From assembly GCF_900188355.1 (NCBI RefSeq), contig NZ_FZNX01000003.1, positions 131,501 to 195,500 of the forward strand: a stretch of 64,000 nt of DNA, in the 5' to 3' direction. This document shows positions 36,282 to 46,372 of the stretch, one piece after another. The notes under the pieces are model-generated. The model was not told the DNA's origin. It worked only from the letters and a program-made list of their open reading frames with translations, and did no database searches. The stretch's first letter is position 1. The number at the start of each line of letters is the position of its first letter. This stretch comes from Lutibacter flavus. GTDB taxonomy: Bacteria > Bacteroidota > Bacteroidia > Flavobacteriales > Flavobacteriaceae. Position numbers and translations under genes: made by a program.

Positions 36282-39200
36282 TTATTCCTCTAATCTAACG
36301 TCTAATCCAAGACCTCTCAGTTCATGCATTAATACGTTAAATGATTCTGGCAATCCAGGTTCTGGCATAGGGTCTCCTTTTACAATAGCCTCATATGTTT
36401 TAGCTCTTCCTAAAACATCATCAGATTTTACTGTTAAGATTTCACGTAATGTACTTGATGCACCATATGCTTCAAGTGCCCAAACCTCCATTTCACCAAA
36501 ACGCTGACCTCCAAATTGTGCTTTACCACCAAGTGGTTGTTGCGTAATTAAAGAGTATGGCCCAATTGAACGAGCGTGCATCTTGTCATCAATCATATGA
36601 CCTAATTTAATCATATAAATAACTCCAACCGTCGCTTTTTGATCAAAACGTTGTCCCGTTCCACCATCATACAAATATGTATGACCATATTGCGGTACAC
36701 CAGCATCATCCGTTATTTGATTAATTTGATCAATTGTAGCACCATCAAAAATTGGTGTAGCATATTTTTTATCTAATTTTTGACCAGCCCATCCAAGAAC
36801 TGTTTCATAAATTTGACCAATATTCATACGAGATGGTACACCTAATGGATTTAATACAATATCAACTGGAGTTCCGTCTTCCAAGAAAGGCATATCTTCC
36901 TGACGAACGATACGTGCAACAATACCTTTGTTACCATGTCGTCCTGCCATTTTATCCCCAACTTTCAACTTACGTTTCTTAGCAATGTAAATTTTTGCAA
37001 GTTTTAAAATCCCTGCTGGTAATTCATCACCAACTGAAACTGTAAATTTCTCACGCCTTAAAGAACCTTGTAAATCATTTACTTTAATCTTATAGTTGTG
37101 AATCAATTCAGTAACCAAAGAATTTAAATGAGTATCTGTAGTCCAAACTCCTTTTGTTAAGTAATTGAAATCAGGAACTGCATTTAACATTTTTAAAGTA
37201 AACTTCTTTCCTTTTTGAAGAACTTCTTCACTTAAATCATTCTGAACACCTTGAGAAGTTTTTCCACTAATTAAAGTGAATAATTTTTCAATTAGAACAG
37301 TTCTCAAATCTTCTAGTTTTGCTGTATACTTACTCTCTAAATTAGCAATACTAACTTTATCCTGAGCTCGTTTAGATTTATCTTTAACGGCACGTTCAAA
37401 TAATTTCTTATCAATAACAACACCTCTTAAAGATGGTGAAGCTTTTAATGATGCATCTTTTACATCACCTGCTTTATCACCAAAAATTGCTCTTAGTAAT
37501 TTTTCTTCAGGTGTTGGATCAGATTCTCCTTTTGGTGTAATCTTACCAATTAAGATATCTCCAGGTTTCACTTCTGCACCAATACGAATCATTCCATTTT
37601 CATCTAAATCTTTCGTAGCTTCTTCTGAAACGTTAGGAATATCATTAGTTAATTCCTCAGCACCCAATTTAGTATCTCTAACATCCATTGAATATTCATC
37701 AATATGAATAGAGGTGAAAATATCTTCTTTAACAACTTTTTCAGAAATAACAATTGCATCCTCAAAATTATAACCTTTCCAAGGCATAAACGCAACTTTC
37801 ATATTTCTACCAAGAGCTAATTCACCTTTTTGTGTTGCATAACCTTCACAAAGAACTTGTCCTTCAACAACTCTATCACCTTTTTGAACAATTGGTTTTA
37901 GGTTTATAGAAGTTCCTTGGTTTGTTTTTCTAAATTTAATTAAATTGTAAGATTTGTTGTCGCCATCAAAACTTACCATACGATCTTCATCAGACTTATC
38001 GTATTTAATTTCAATCGTATCCGCATCAACATATTCTACAACTCCAGCTCCTTCAGCATTCATTAAAATACGAGAATCTTTTGCTACCCTTCTTTCTAAA
38101 CCTGTACCAACAATTGGAGATTCAGGTTTTAATAAAGGAACTGCCTGACGCATCATATTTGATCCCATCAATGCACGGTTTGCATCATCATGTTCTAAAA
38201 ATGGAATTAAAGATGCCGATATAGAAGCAATTTGATTAGGAGCTACATCCATAAAGTTAACCTTTGTTGGCTCAACCACAGGATAATCCGCTTCTTCTCG
38301 AACGATTACTTTATCTGCCACAAATCTCCCTTCTTCAGTTAAAGGTAAATTTGACTGTGCAAATTTCATTCCTTCTTCTTCCTCAGCACTTAAATATCTA
38401 GGCTCTTCAGTAATATTAACATTACCATCAATCACCTCTCTATAAGGAGTTTCAATAAATCCTAAATTATTTACTTTGGCAAATACCGCTAATGATGATA
38501 TTAACCCAATATTTGGACCCTCAGGTGTTTCAATTGGACATAAACGACCATAGTGAGTGTAATGAACATCACGCACCTCAAAACCTGCTCTTTCTCTAGA
38601 TAAACCTCCAGGTCCTAGTGCAGATAATCTACGTTTATGAGTAATTTCAGCTAATGGATTCGTTTGATCCATAAATTGAGATAGCTGATTTGTTCCAAAA
38701 AATGAATTTATTACTGATGATAACGTTTTAGCATTAATTAAATCAATAGGTGTAAATACTTCATTATCTCTTACATTCATTCTTTCTCTAATGGTACGAG
38801 CCATACGAGATAAACCAACACCAAATTGACTAGCTAATTGCTCTCCAACAGTACGAACACGACGATTTGACAAATGGTCAATATCATCAACTTCTGCTTT
38901 TGAGTTTACTAATTTTATTAAGTTTTTAATAATAGTAATAATATCAACTTTAGTTAAAACTTTTTGATCAACATCTTCATTCAAGTTTAACTTTTTATTC
39001 ATTCTGTATCGTCCAACTTCACCTAAATTGTAACGTTGCTCTGAAAAGAATAATTTATCAATAATACCTTTAGCCGTTTCAAAATCTGGCTGTTCAGCAT
39101 TACGTAATTGTCTATAGATATGCTCAACAGCTTCCTTTTCAGAATTTGTTGGATCTTTTTGCAATGTATTATGAATAATGGCATAATCAGCCATTTCATT

Positions 39201-40097
39201 ATCTTCTTTATGAAGTAAAATGGTTTTTGTACCTGATTCAATTATTTCTTCAATTTGCTCTTTTTCTAAAATTGTATCTCTATCTAATACAATTTCATTT
39301 CTTTCAATAGAAACAACTTCTCCAGTATCTTCATCCACAAAGTCCTCAAACCAAGTTTTTAAAACACGTGCAGCTAATTTTCTACCTAAATATTTTTTAA
39401 GACCACTTTTTGAAACTTTTACCTCTTCAGCAAGGTCAAAAATTTCAAGAATATCTTTATCTCTTTCATAACCAATTGCTCTAAATAATGTGGTTACCGG
39501 TAATTTTTTCTTTCTATCAATATAAGCATACATTACTTGATTGATATCTGTTGCAAACTCAATCCAAGAACCTTTGAAAGGAATTACTCTTGCTGAATAT
39601 AATTTTGTACCGTTTGCATGGAATGACTGTCCAAAGAATACCCCTGGAGAACGGTGTAATTGAGAAACTACAACTCTTTCTGCACCATTTATTACAAAAG
39701 TACCACTGTTAGTCATATAAGGAATTGTCCCTAAATATACATCTTGAACAATTGTCTCAAAATCTTCATGTTCTGGGTCAGTACAATAAAGTTTTAAACG
39801 CGCTTTTAAAGGAACGCAATAAGTCAATCCTCTTTCAATACATTCTTGAATCGAATATCTTGGAGGGTCAACAAAGTAGTCTATAAACTCTAACACAAAT
39901 TGGTTTCGAGTATCTGTAATTGGGAAGTTATCAAGGAAGGTCTTGTATAATCCTTCCGTACTTCGTTCGTCAGCTTTAGTTTTTAATTGGAAAAAATCTT
40001 GAAACGATTTTACTTGAATATCTAAAAAATCAGGATATTCAGTTACCAATTTAGCTGATGCAAAGTTTATTCTTTCGGTGAAATTTTTTGATGCCAA
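36282..40097 (-). CDS. rpoB: DNA-directed RNA polymerase subunit beta
   Basis: This 1271-residue beta subunit begins [16 protein letters not shown]; the start codon is TTG at 40095-40097, because no in-frame ATG or GTG fits the family N-terminus. Diagnostic segments are [16 protein letters not shown], the rifampicin region [33 protein letters not shown] (positions within it match wild-type sensitive forms), [42 protein letters not shown] and [21 protein letters not shown]. It follows rplL after a 119-bp spacer with an attenuator-like hairpin and precedes rpoC. Confidence 0.99.
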   Translation of the reverse strand: MASKNFTERINFASAKLVTEYPDFLDIQVKSFQDFFQLKTKADERSTEGLYKTFLDNFPITDTRNQFVLEFIDYFVDPPRYSIQECIERGLTYCVPLKARLKLYCTDPEHEDFETIVQDVYLGTIPYMTNSGTFVINGAERVVVSQLHRSPGVFFGQSFHANGTKLYSARVIPFKGSWIEFATDINQVMYAYIDRKKKLPVTTLFRAIGYERDKDILEIFDLAEEVKVSKSGLKKYLGRKLAARVLKTWFEDFVDEDTGEVVSIERNEIVLDRDTILEKEQIEEIIESGTKTILLHKEDNEMADYAIIHNTLQKDPTNSEKEAVEHIYRQLRNAEQPDFETAKGIIDKLFFSEQRYNLGEVGRYRMNKKLNLNEDVDQKVLTKVDIITIIKNLIKLVNSKAEVDDIDHLSNRRVRTVGEQLASQFGVGLSRMARTIRERMNVRDNEVFTPIDLINAKTLSSVINSFFGTNQLSQFMDQTNPLAEITHKRRLSALGPGGLSRERAGFEVRDVHYTHYGRLCPIETPEGPNIGLISSLAVFAKVNNLGFIETPYREVIDGNVNITEEPRYLSAEEEEGMKFAQSNLPLTEEGRFVADKVIVREEADYPVVEPTKVNFMDVAPNQIASISASLIPFLEHDDANRALMGSNMMRQAVPLLKPESPIVGTGLERRVAKDSRILMNAEGAGVVEYVDADTIEIKYDKSDEDRMVSFDGDNKSYNLIKFRKTNQGTSINLKPIVQKGDRVVEGQVLCEGYATQKGELALGRNMKVAFMPWKGYNFEDAIVISEKVVKEDIFTSIHIDEYSMDVRDTKLGAEELTNDIPNVSEEATKDLDENGMIRIGAEVKPGDILIGKITPKGESDPTPEEKLLRAIFGDKAGDVKDASLKASPSLRGVVIDKKLFERAVKDKSKRAQDKVSIANLESKYTAKLEDLRTVLIEKLFTLISGKTSQGVQNDLSEEVLQKGKKFTLKMLNAVPDFNYLTKGVWTTDTHLNSLVTELIHNYKIKVNDLQGSLRREKFTVSVGDELPAGILKLAKIYIAKKRKLKVGDKMAGRHGNKGIVARIVRQEDMPFLEDGTPVDIVLNPLGVPSRMNIGQIYETVLGWAGQKLDKKYATPIFDGATIDQINQITDDAGVPQYGHTYLYDGGTGQRFDQKATVGVIYMIKLGHMIDDKMHARSIGPYSLITQQPLGGKAQFGGQRFGEMEVWALEAYGASSTLREILTVKSDDVLGRAKTYEAIVKGDPMPEPGLPESFNVLMHELRGLGLDVRLEE

Positions 40098-40157
40098 TGG
40101 ACAAAAACTTTAAGTTAAAAAACTATTAAAATATAAGAACGAATATATACGCAAAAT

Positions 40158-40191
40158 GGTTTAGGTCTTAGGATTACCCCAGACCTAAACC
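40158..40191. other. Attenuator-like hairpin between rplL and rpoB
   Basis: An 11-bp perfect stem GGTTTAGGTCT / AGACCTAAACC with a 12-base loop lies 25 bp after the rplL stop. A short T run (ATTTTG) follows on the operon strand. In many bacteria a partial terminator at this place sets the ratio of L12 to RNA polymerase subunits; that role here is inference. Confidence 0.6.
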
Positions 40192-40216
40192 TTAAATTGT
40201 TTTAGCTGTTGAAAGC

Positions 40217-40591
40217 TTATTTAAGCTCAACCTCTGCTCCAGCTTCTTCTAATGATGCTTTCAATGCTTCCGCTTCATCTTTAGAAACACCTTCTTTTAC
40301 AGGTGCGGGTGCGCTATCTACAACACCTTTAGCTTCTTTTAATCCTAAACCAGTTAATTCCTTAACTAATTTTACAACTGCTAATTTAGATCCACCTGCC
40401 GCTTTTAATATTACATCAAATTCAGTTTGTTCAGCTTCTGCTGAATCTCCTGCTGCTGCTGGTCCAGCTACTGCTACTGCAGCTGCTGCTGGTTCAATAC
40501 CATATTCATCTTTCAAAATATTAGCTAACTCGTTTACTTCTTTAACTGTTAAGTTAACAAGTTGTTCTGCGAAATCTTTCAAATCTGCCAT
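40217..40591 (-). CDS. rplL: 50S ribosomal protein L7/L12 (bL12)
   Basis: This 124-residue stalk protein has an N-terminal dimerisation part ([24 protein letters not shown]), an Ala-rich hinge ([14 protein letters not shown]) and a globular C-terminal domain ([35 protein letters not shown]). That domain recruits translation factors. The ORF on the opposite strand here is only a shadow of the Ala/Glu-rich codons. It is preceded by rplJ (46-bp gap) and followed by the hairpin spacer before rpoB. Confidence 0.98.
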   Translation of the reverse strand: MADLKDFAEQLVNLTVKEVNELANILKDEYGIEPAAAAVAVAGPAAAGDSAEAEQTEFDVILKAAGGSKLAVVKLVKELTGLGLKEAKGVVDSAPAPVKEGVSKDEAEALKASLEEAGAEVELK

Positions 40592-40637
40592 TTCTCTTTG
40601 TTTAATTTTTATTATTTAGTTTATTAGTGCGCTTGTT

Positions 40638-41153
40638 TTATTTCTCTGATAATGTTTTAATAATACCAGATAGTTTATTACCACCAGACTGTAATGCTGA
40701 AACAACATTTTTAGCTGGAGATTGTAATAATGTAATAATATCTCCGATAAGTTCTTCTTTAGATTTAATGTTAACTAAAGCATCTAATTGGTCATCCCCA
40801 ACATAAATTGCCTCTTCAACATAAGCACCTTTTAATAAAGGCTTATCAGATTTTTTACGAAATTCTTTTATTAATTTTGCTGGAGCATTTCCAGTATCTG
40901 ATACCATTAATGAAGTATTTCCTTTTAAAACTGAAGGTAATTCTCCAAAATCTTTATCAGACTTTTCCATTGCTTTTTCTAACAATGTGTTTTTAACAAC
41001 TGCAAGTTTAATATTTGCTTTAAAGCAAGCTCTACGTAAGTTAGAGGTTTGTAAAGCATTTAATCCTGAAATATCTGCTAAATAGATAATATTTCCTTCA
41101 GTTAACTTTGTTGTTAAAGCTTCTATTACTTGTGATTTTTCTTCTCTCGTCAT
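40638..41153 (-). CDS. rplJ: 50S ribosomal protein L10 (uL10)
   Basis: The 171-residue base of the ribosomal stalk has the N-terminal MTREEKSQVIEALTTKLTEGN, the rRNA-binding core LRRACFKANIKLAVVKNTLLEKAM, and a C-terminal helix (AKNVVSALQSGGNKLSGIIKTL) that holds L12 dimers. It lies 19 bp after rplA and 46 bp before rplL, the conserved order. In other bacteria L10 represses translation of its own message; no leader structure was resolved here by eye. Confidence 0.98.
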   Translation of the reverse strand: MTREEKSQVIEALTTKLTEGNIIYLADISGLNALQTSNLRRACFKANIKLAVVKNTLLEKAMEKSDKDFGELPSVLKGNTSLMVSDTGNAPAKLIKEFRKKSDKPLLKGAYVEEAIYVGDDQLDALVNIKSKEELIGDIITLLQSPAKNVVSALQSGGNKLSGIIKTLSEK

Positions 41154-41172
41154 AATTTCTGAGTTTTAACAA

Positions 41173-41862
41173 TTAAACTGATTTGATATCAATATTTAAA
41201 CCTGGACTCATAGTACTTGATAAATAAATACTTTTAATATAAATTCCTTTTGAAGCCGTTGGCTTCAACTTTATTAAAGTATTTATTAATTCACTAGCAT
41301 TTTCAGCAATTTTATCTGCATCAAAAGACGCTTTTGCTATACCTGCATGTACAATACCTGATTTTTCAACTTTAAAGTCAATTTTACCAGCTTTTACTTC
41401 TGCAACAGCTTTTGCAACATCCATAGTTACAGTACCTGTTTTAGGGTTAGGCATTAAACCTCTTGGTCCTAAAACACGGCCTAAAGGACCTAATTTACCC
41501 ATAACACTCGGCATTGTAATTATTACATCAACATCTGTCCATCCATCTTTAATTTTTTGAAGGTATTCATCTAACCCAACATAATCAGCGCCAGCTTCCT
41601 TAGCTTCGTCTTCTTTATCTGGAGTTACTAATGCTAAAACTTTAACATCTTTACCGGTTCCGTGAGGTAATGTTACAACCCCTCTTACCATTTGATTTGC
41701 TTTACGAGGATCAACTCCCAATCTAACAGCTAAATCAATAGATGCATCAAAATTTACATTAGTAATTTCTTTTACTAAAGCAGAAGCATCTTTTAAAGAA
41801 TAAGCCTGATTTGCATCAATCTTTGCTTGCGCTTCTTTTCGCTTTTTAGTTAATTTTGCCAT
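41173..41862 (-). CDS. rplA: 50S ribosomal protein L1 (uL1)
   Basis: The 229-residue protein has the L1 landmarks [66 protein letters not shown] and the C-terminal [21 protein letters not shown]. It forms the mobile L1 stalk that moves deacylated tRNA from the E site, and in other bacteria it represses its own operon. It follows rplK by 14 bp. Confidence 0.98.
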   Translation of the reverse strand: MAKLTKKRKEAQAKIDANQAYSLKDASALVKEITNVNFDASIDLAVRLGVDPRKANQMVRGVVTLPHGTGKDVKVLALVTPDKEDEAKEAGADYVGLDEYLQKIKDGWTDVDVIITMPSVMGKLGPLGRVLGPRGLMPNPKTGTVTMDVAKAVAEVKAGKIDFKVEKSGIVHAGIAKASFDADKIAENASELINTLIKLKPTASKGIYIKSIYLSSTMSPGLNIDIKSV

Positions 41863-41876
41863 TTTTAATAACTGTT

Positions 41877-42320
41877 TTATTTTTTAACTGGAGCTACTCC
41901 TTTTACTCTAATACCCATTGATCGTGCAGTTCCTGCCATCATTAACATAGCTGATTCTACAGTAAATGCATTTAAATCTACCATTTTATCTTCAGCAATT
42001 GTTTTCAATTGATCCCAAGTAACTGTAGCTACCTTATTTCTATTAGGTTCTGGAGAACCTTTTTTCACTTTAGCTGCTTCTAAAATTTGAACAGCCGCCG
42101 GTGGAGTTTTAATAACAAATTCGAAAGATTTATCTTTATAAACTGTAATTGCTACAGGTAAAACTTTCCCTTGTTTATCTTGAGTTCTTGCATTAAATTG
42201 CTTACAGAACTCCATTATATTAACTCCGGCAGCACCTAAAGCTGGTCCAACTGGTGGTGACGGGTTTGCCGCACCTCCACGAACTTGTAATTTTACTACT
42301 TTACTAACTTCTTTTGCCAT
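41877..42320 (-). CDS. rplK: 50S ribosomal protein L11 (uL11)
   Basis: This 147-residue protein carries [21 protein letters not shown], the Pro-rich N-terminal domain that contacts translation factors and thiostrepton. Its C-terminal rRNA-binding domain has [25 protein letters not shown]. It forms the GTPase-associated centre with 23S rRNA and is needed for stringent-response activation in other bacteria. It lies 70 bp after nusG and 14 bp before rplA. Confidence 0.98.
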   Translation of the reverse strand: MAKEVSKVVKLQVRGGAANPSPPVGPALGAAGVNIMEFCKQFNARTQDKQGKVLPVAITVYKDKSFEFVIKTPPAAVQILEAAKVKKGSPEPNRNKVATVTWDQLKTIAEDKMVDLNAFTVESAMLMMAGTARSMGIRVKGVAPVKK

Positions 42321-42390
42321 TTTTAATTCTTAAATTAGATACTACACTTTTTTGGAAGCAAAATGCAATACCACATTATTTATGTAACTA

Positions 42391-42942
42391 TTATGAAATT
42401 TTATCTACTTGCATATAACTTAATTCTAATGGTGTTTTTCTACCGAAAATTTTAACCATTACTTCAAGTTTACGCTTTTCTTCATTTATTTTTTCAATAG
42501 TACCATCAAAACCATTAAATGGTCCATCTATTACTTTTACCGTTTCACCAACTACATAAGGTATTGAAAAATTATCATTTTGAACTGATAACTCATCAAC
42601 TTTACCTAGCATACGGTTTATTTCGTTAGGTCTCATAGGAACAGGGTCACCACCTTTCACTTCACCTAAAAACCCAATAACACCGGTAATTGATTTAATT
42701 ATATGCGGAAGTTCACCACTTAAGTTAGCTTCTATCATTACATAACCCGGAAAATAAACACGTTCTTTGTGAATTTTTTTTCCATTACGTACTTGAATAA
42801 CCTTTTCTGTCGGTACCATAACTCTATCAACATAATCTGTCATACCTAAACGAGCAATTTCATTTTCAATATAAGTTTTAACCTTATTTTCTTGCCCACC
42901 GATAGCTCTTACTACGTACCATTTTTTTACAGAATCAGACAT
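42391..42942 (-). CDS. nusG: Transcription termination/antitermination factor NusG
   Basis: The 183-residue factor has an NGN domain (KKWYVVRAIGGQENKVKTYIENE, PGYVMIEANLSGELPHIIKSI) and a C-terminal KOW domain (GETVKVIDGPFNGFDGTIEKIN). It binds the beta' clamp of RNA polymerase to modulate pausing and couples transcription to translation or Rho. It lies 15 bp after secE, the conserved neighbour order. Confidence 0.98.
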   Translation of the reverse strand: MSDSVKKWYVVRAIGGQENKVKTYIENEIARLGMTDYVDRVMVPTEKVIQVRNGKKIHKERVYFPGYVMIEANLSGELPHIIKSITGVIGFLGEVKGGDPVPMRPNEINRMLGKVDELSVQNDNFSIPYVVGETVKVIDGPFNGFDGTIEKINEEKRKLEVMVKIFGRKTPLELSYMQVDKIS

Positions 42943-42957
42943 ACTAAACTTTAATGA

Positions 42958-43146
42958 TTAAAATAATTTAAAATACTCACTTAAACCTGTTTGGAAAAAC
43001 TTATCTACCGCAAATACCGCTAATGCAAACAATACTGTAAATATAGCAACAACTACTGTAGATTTTTGAGCTTCAGCCCAAGGTATCCATGAGACTTTAT
43101 TACGTAACTCTTCAAATGAGTCTTTTATATATTTAACTAAATTCAT
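42958..43146 (-). CDS. secE: Preprotein translocase subunit SecE
   Basis: This is a short, single-span SecE of 62 residues: NLVKYIKDSFEELRNKVSWIPWAEAQ (amphipathic helix and conserved W-x-x-W area), then the membrane span VVVAIFTVLFALAVFAV and FFQTGLSEYF. The start is ATG 43146. The open frame extends upstream through the tRNA-Trp gene, but that part is not coding. SecE stabilises SecY in the protein translocase. Confidence 0.96.
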   Translation of the reverse strand: MNLVKYIKDSFEELRNKVSWIPWAEAQKSTVVVAIFTVLFALAVFAVDKFFQTGLSEYFKLF

Positions 43147-43160
43147 TTCATTAATTTTTG

Positions 43161-43233
43161 CACGGGTGGAGAGACTCGAACTCCCGACACCTGGTTTTGG
43201 AGACCAGTGCTCTACCAACTGAGCTACACCCGT
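43161..43233 (-). tRNA. trpT: tRNA-Trp (anticodon CCA)
   Basis: The minus-strand cloverleaf has acceptor stem ACGGGTG / CACCCGT, D-arm GTAGCTCAGTTGGTAGAGC, anticodon arm CTGGTCTCCAAAACCAG with anticodon CCA, and T-arm with GTTCGAGTC. The discriminator is G and the terminal CCA is not encoded. Its place between tuf and secE is the classic Bacteroidota arrangement. Confidence 0.97.
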
Positions 43234-43239
43234 AAATAT

Positions 43240-43266
43240 AAGGTGCCCCCAATAAAGAAGCACCTT
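43240..43266 (-). other. Weak hairpin between tuf and tRNA-Trp
   Basis: The 7-bp inverted repeat AAGGTGC / GCACCTT has a 13-base loop in the 59-bp tuf to tRNA-Trp spacer and no U-tract on the operon strand. It could be an RNase processing site that separates the tuf message from the tRNA and secE transcript. Confidence 0.4.
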
Positions 43267-43292
43267 AATTTTATTATTACTAGGTATATTTT

Positions 43293-44480
43293 TTAGTCTA
43301 ACATCTCAGTTACCTGACCTGCTCCTACTGTTCTACCTCCCTCACGAATTGCAAAACGTAGACCTACGTTTAATGCAATTGGTTGGTGTAATTCTACATG
43401 AATAGTTAAGTTATCACCTGGCATTACCATTTCAACTCCTTCAGGTAACATAATAGTACCTGTTACGTCAGTTGTACGTACGTAAAACTGTGGACGGTAA
43501 TTGTTGTGGAATGGCGTGTGACGACCACCTTCTTCTTTTTTAAGAACATAAACCTCAGCCTTAAATTTAGCATGAGGAGTTACAGAACCTGGCTTACAGA
43601 TTACCATACCTCTTTTTATATCTTCTTTTGCAATACCTCTTAATAAGATACCAACGTTATCTCCAGCCTCACCTCTATCTAATATTTTACGGAACATTTC
43701 AACTCCTGTTACAGTAGAAGTTAATTTCTCTGCCCCCATACCAATAATATCAACTGCATCACCAGTATTGGCAACACCTGTTTCAATACGACCAGTTGCA
43801 ACAGTTCCACGACCAGTAATTGAAAATACATCTTCAATTGGCATTAAGAAATCTTTATCAACATCACGTTTTGGTAATTCAATCCAAGTATCAACGGCAT
43901 CCATTAATTCCATGATTTTATCCATCCACTTTGGTTCTTTATTCAATCCACCTAAAGCAGAACCTTGAATAACAGGAGTATTATCACCATCATAATCGTA
44001 GAAAGATAATAAATCTCTGATTTCCATCTCTACCAATTCTAATAGTTCTTCATCATCAACCATATCCACTTTATTCATGAATACAACTAATCTAGGAATA
44101 CCTACCTGACGACCTAATAAGATATGCTCTCTAGTTTGAGGCATTGGTCCATCCGTTGCAGCTACAACGATGATTGCACCATCCATTTGAGCCGCACCAG
44201 TAACCATATTCTTTACGTAATCCGCGTGACCTGGACAGTCAACGTGAGCGTAATGACGATTAGCAGTTTGATACTCTACGTGTGCAGTATTAATTGTAAT
44301 ACCTCTTTCTTTTTCTTCCGGTGCATTATCGATTTGATCGAAATTCATTATTTTAGAAAGTCCCTTCTCTGCTAATACAACAGTAATAGCAGCTGTTAAG
44401 GTTGTTTTACCGTGATCAACGTGTCCAATAGTACCAATGTTTAAATGTGGTTTCGAACGATCAAAGGTTTCTTTAGCCAT
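43293..44480 (-). CDS. tuf: Elongation factor Tu
   Basis: The 395-residue GTPase delivers aminoacyl-tRNA to the ribosome. Visible motifs are the P-loop [10 protein letters not shown], switch I region [34 protein letters not shown] and GSAL. Domain 2 ([12 protein letters not shown]) and domain 3 ([36 protein letters not shown]) follow. It lies between tRNA-Thr(GGT) and tRNA-Trp and is transcribed from the tRNA-array promoter at 45048-45078. Confidence 0.99.
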   Translation of the reverse strand: MAKETFDRSKPHLNIGTIGHVDHGKTTLTAAITVVLAEKGLSKIMNFDQIDNAPEEKERGITINTAHVEYQTANRHYAHVDCPGHADYVKNMVTGAAQMDGAIIVVAATDGPMPQTREHILLGRQVGIPRLVVFMNKVDMVDDEELLELVEMEIRDLLSFYDYDGDNTPVIQGSALGGLNKEPKWMDKIMELMDAVDTWIELPKRDVDKDFLMPIEDVFSITGRGTVATGRIETGVANTGDAVDIIGMGAEKLTSTVTGVEMFRKILDRGEAGDNVGILLRGIAKEDIKRGMVICKPGSVTPHAKFKAEVYVLKKEEGGRHTPFHNNYRPQFYVRTTDVTGTIMLPEGVEMVMPGDNLTIHVELHQPIALNVGLRFAIREGGRTVGAGQVTEMLD

Positions 44481-44537
44481 AATTGTTAATTTTTAAATCT
44501 TAAGTTATATATAATGTTTAATTCAATTCTTTACTTG

Positions 44538-44609
44538 AGCCAATGACGGGATTTGAACCCGTGACCTCTTCCTTACCAAGGAAACGCTCTACCCCTGAGC
44601 TACACCGGC
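44538..44609 (-). tRNA. tRNA-Thr (anticodon GGT)
   Basis: Acceptor GCCGGTG pairs with CATTGGC (with G-T pairs), the D-arm is GTAGCTCAGGGGTAGAGC, the anticodon arm TTTCC-TTGGTAA-GGAAG has anticodon GGT, and the T-arm contains GGTTCAAATCC. The discriminator is U and CCA is not encoded. It is the last tRNA before tuf. Confidence 0.95.
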
Positions 44610-44620
44610 CAAAAAAATTG

Positions 44621-44693
44621 AGCGAGAGACCGGGCTCGAACCGGCGACAGTCAGCTTGGAAGGCTGAAGCTCTACCAACTGAGCTACTCTCGC
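44621..44693 (-). tRNA. tRNA-Gly (anticodon TCC)
   Basis: The perfect acceptor stem GCGAGAG / CTCTCGC comes with D-arm TAGCTCAGTTGGTAGAGC, anticodon stem TCAGC / GCTGA around CTTCCAA (anticodon TCC) and T-arm GGTTCGAGCC. The discriminator is U, as usual for glycine. It is 11 bp from tRNA-Thr(GGT). Confidence 0.96.
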
Positions 44694-44751
44694 AATAATT
44701 TTTTTTCAAATCATCACTGGTAATAAATACTTTATTCCAATTTTTTACTTG

Positions 44752-44832
<81 letters not shown>

Positions 44833-44932
44833 AATAATTTCAAAGATCTGAGTATAATCGAAGCCTAAGCCTCAATAAAACTACTCTTTCAATTTTTCAA
44901 TAGATAAAATTAATTATTTTTATCTATTTTTG

Positions 44933-45006
44933 AGCCGATAGAGGGACTCGAACCCACGACCTGCTGATTACAAATCAGCTGCTCTAGCCAGCTGAGCTAC
45001 ATCGGC
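44933..45006 (-). tRNA. tRNA-Thr (anticodon TGT)
   Basis: Acceptor GCCGATG pairs with TATCGGC, the D-arm is GTAGCTCAGCTGGCTAGAGC, the anticodon stem GCTGA / TCAGC surrounds TTTGTAA with anticodon TGT, and the T-arm is GGGTTCGAGTCCC. It is the first gene of the tRNA-tuf transcription unit. Confidence 0.96.
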
Positions 45007-45047
45007 ATTTTACTCCATAAAAGAAGCCCGCTATTTCTAACGGACTG

Positions 45048-45078
45048 CAAATGTATTAAAGTTTTAATTTTAAACAAA
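45048..45078 (-). promoter_or_regulatory. Promoter of the tRNA-tuf-secE-nusG unit
   Basis: On the minus strand -33 TTTG (45075-45078), a spacer of exactly 19 bp, and -7 TACATTTG (45048-45055) form a perfect Bacteroidota promoter 41 bp before the first tRNA. The -7 box is followed by CAGTCC, as at the rpsU promoter. Confidence 0.85.
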
Positions 45079-45103
45079 ACTTTTTCTAACTATTTTTTAT
45101 AAA

Positions 45104-45403
45104 TTATTTTGTTCTTACTTTTTCTTTAATCTGCTTTAGTTTTCTTTTTAGCGAATCCACTGCTAACATTGCCCCTTCCTCAAATGTTTTACACTGTTTT
45201 TTCACTACAAAATCATTCCCGGAAATGTTCAATTTTACATCTACAGTTTTATTTTCTTTCTCGCTTGTTTGTTGAACCTTTAAAAATACTTCTGCATCCA
45301 CAATTTTATCATAAAATTTTTCTAAACTTCCTACCTTTTTTTCAATGAATTCAATAAGTGATTTGTCCGCATTGAAATTAACAGATTGTACATGTACTTT
45401 CAT
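45104..45403 (-). CDS. hpf: Ribosome hibernation-promoting factor, short HPF/RaiA type
   Basis: This 99-residue protein matches the HPF/YfiA fold: MKVHVQSVNFNADKSLIEFIEKK, a beta strand with VDAEVFLKV, then TVDVKLNISGNDFVVKKQCKTFEEGAMLAVDSLKRKLKQIKEK. It binds between ribosomal subunits in starving cells and blocks tRNA and mRNA sites. It lacks the C-terminal dimerisation domain of long HPF. Its ATG overlaps the xerC stop by 4 bp (ATGA), giving translational coupling. The tRNA promoter lies just after its stop. Confidence 0.94.
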   Translation of the reverse strand: MKVHVQSVNFNADKSLIEFIEKKVGSLEKFYDKIVDAEVFLKVQQTSEKENKTVDVKLNISGNDFVVKKQCKTFEEGAMLAVDSLKRKLKQIKEKVRTK

Positions 45404-46296
45404 AAATCTAAATTTTTTTGGCTCCTTGGATGAGCTTGGTTATATATTTCTTTTAATTTACCCAAACTACTATGGGTATAAACTTGTGTTGACGCTAAAC
45501 TTGAATGCCCAAGTAATTCTTTTACTGAATTTAAATCAGCCCCTTCATTAAGCAAGTGTGTTGCAAAAGAATGTCTAATAACATGAGGGCTTTTTTTAAC
45601 TTTTGACGACACACTACTAAAATAATTATTTATTATACGATACACAAGTGTATCGTAAACTTTTTTCCCTTTTTTGGTTATAAACAAATAAGGTTCTTTA
45701 TTTTCTATTCGCTCTCTAAACTCTAAATATTTTTTTAACGATTGCAGTACTCGTTTTATTAACGGAATAATGCGTTCCTTATTTCGCTTACCAACAACTT
45801 TAACAGTTTCATTATTAAAATCTATACTACTTATTTCAATGTGAATCAATTCACTTCTACGAATGCCTGTCGAATAAAATAATTCTACAATTAATTTATT
45901 ACGAATCGATTCAAAATTAATTTCTTCATCATGTAAATTTAACACATCAATTATTTCTTTTTCCGAAAAAGGAACCTGAATTTGTTGTGAAACTTTTAGC
46001 GCTTTGTGCTTTGACAAAGGACTTATTTCAATTTGTTTTGTTTTTTGAAGAAATTTATAAAACGATTTTAACGAAGATATTTTTCTATTAATAGTTCTAT
46101 TAGATATTTCTAAATTAACTAAACTAACTATATAACTTCTAATTTGAGAATAATTTACCGAAGTTATACTCTGATCTTCACATTCACTAATACAAAATAA
46201 TTGAAAATCATTCAAATCCTTTTCATAAGCAATTATGGTATGCTTAGAATATTTTTTTTCAATTAATAAATAGTCAAGAAAGGAATTTATAAGCAT
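45400..46296 (-). CDS. xerC: Tyrosine recombinase XerC/XerD type
   Basis: The 298-residue recombinase has an N-terminal SAM-like core-binding domain (FLDYLLIEKKYSKHTIIAYEKDLNDF). Its catalytic domain has Arg in STGIRRSELIHIEI, Lys in VVGKRNKERIIPL, H-x-x-R in HVIRHSFATHLLNEG, His in LLGHSSLASTQ and the nucleophile Tyr in VYTHSSL. Such enzymes resolve chromosome dimers at dif. The start is set at ATG 46296 (MLINSFLDY), because the seven codons upstream lie within the rpsU terminator. xerC is 4-bp coupled to hpf. XerC versus XerD cannot be separated with certainty by eye. Confidence 0.92.
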   Translation of the reverse strand: MLINSFLDYLLIEKKYSKHTIIAYEKDLNDFQLFCISECEDQSITSVNYSQIRSYIVSLVNLEISNRTINRKISSLKSFYKFLQKTKQIEISPLSKHKALKVSQQIQVPFSEKEIIDVLNLHDEEINFESIRNKLIVELFYSTGIRRSELIHIEISSIDFNNETVKVVGKRNKERIIPLIKRVLQSLKKYLEFRERIENKEPYLFITKKGKKVYDTLVYRIINNYFSSVSSKVKKSPHVIRHSFATHLLNEGADLNSVKELLGHSSLASTQVYTHSSLGKLKEIYNQAHPRSQKNLDL

Positions 46297-46353
46297 AAAA
46301 AAACCGTTAGAAAACAAACATACAAATTGTAAATTGTTTTAACTAACGGTTTT
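46297..46353 (-). terminator. Long-loop terminator after rpsU, abutting the xerC start codon
   Basis: The stem AAAACCGTTAG (46300-46310) pairs with CTAACGGTTTT (46343-46353) around a 32-base A/T loop that can pair further (AAAAC / GTTTT). On the minus strand the U-tract ends directly at the xerC ATG. It should end most rpsU transcripts and throttle readthrough into xerC-hpf. Confidence 0.75.
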
Positions 46354-46372
46354 AAAGTTTTGGCTAAAATTT

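Noticed and set aside
40209-40619. 136-codon plus-strand open frame opposite rplL
   Set aside because: It is a shadow of the Ala/Glu-rich rplL codons; the product is low-complexity Ser/Ala/Thr and has no promoter, and rplL is certain.
43147-43263. 39-codon N-terminal extension of secE
   Set aside because: It reads through tRNA-Trp (GVAQLVEHW is a tRNA translation artefact). The ATG at 43146 gives a normal SecE.
44518-44709. 63-codon open frame across the Gly and Thr tRNAs
   Set aside because: It is made of tRNA sequence; phrases such as SSVGRASAFQADCRRFEPG are the usual false translations of tRNA genes.
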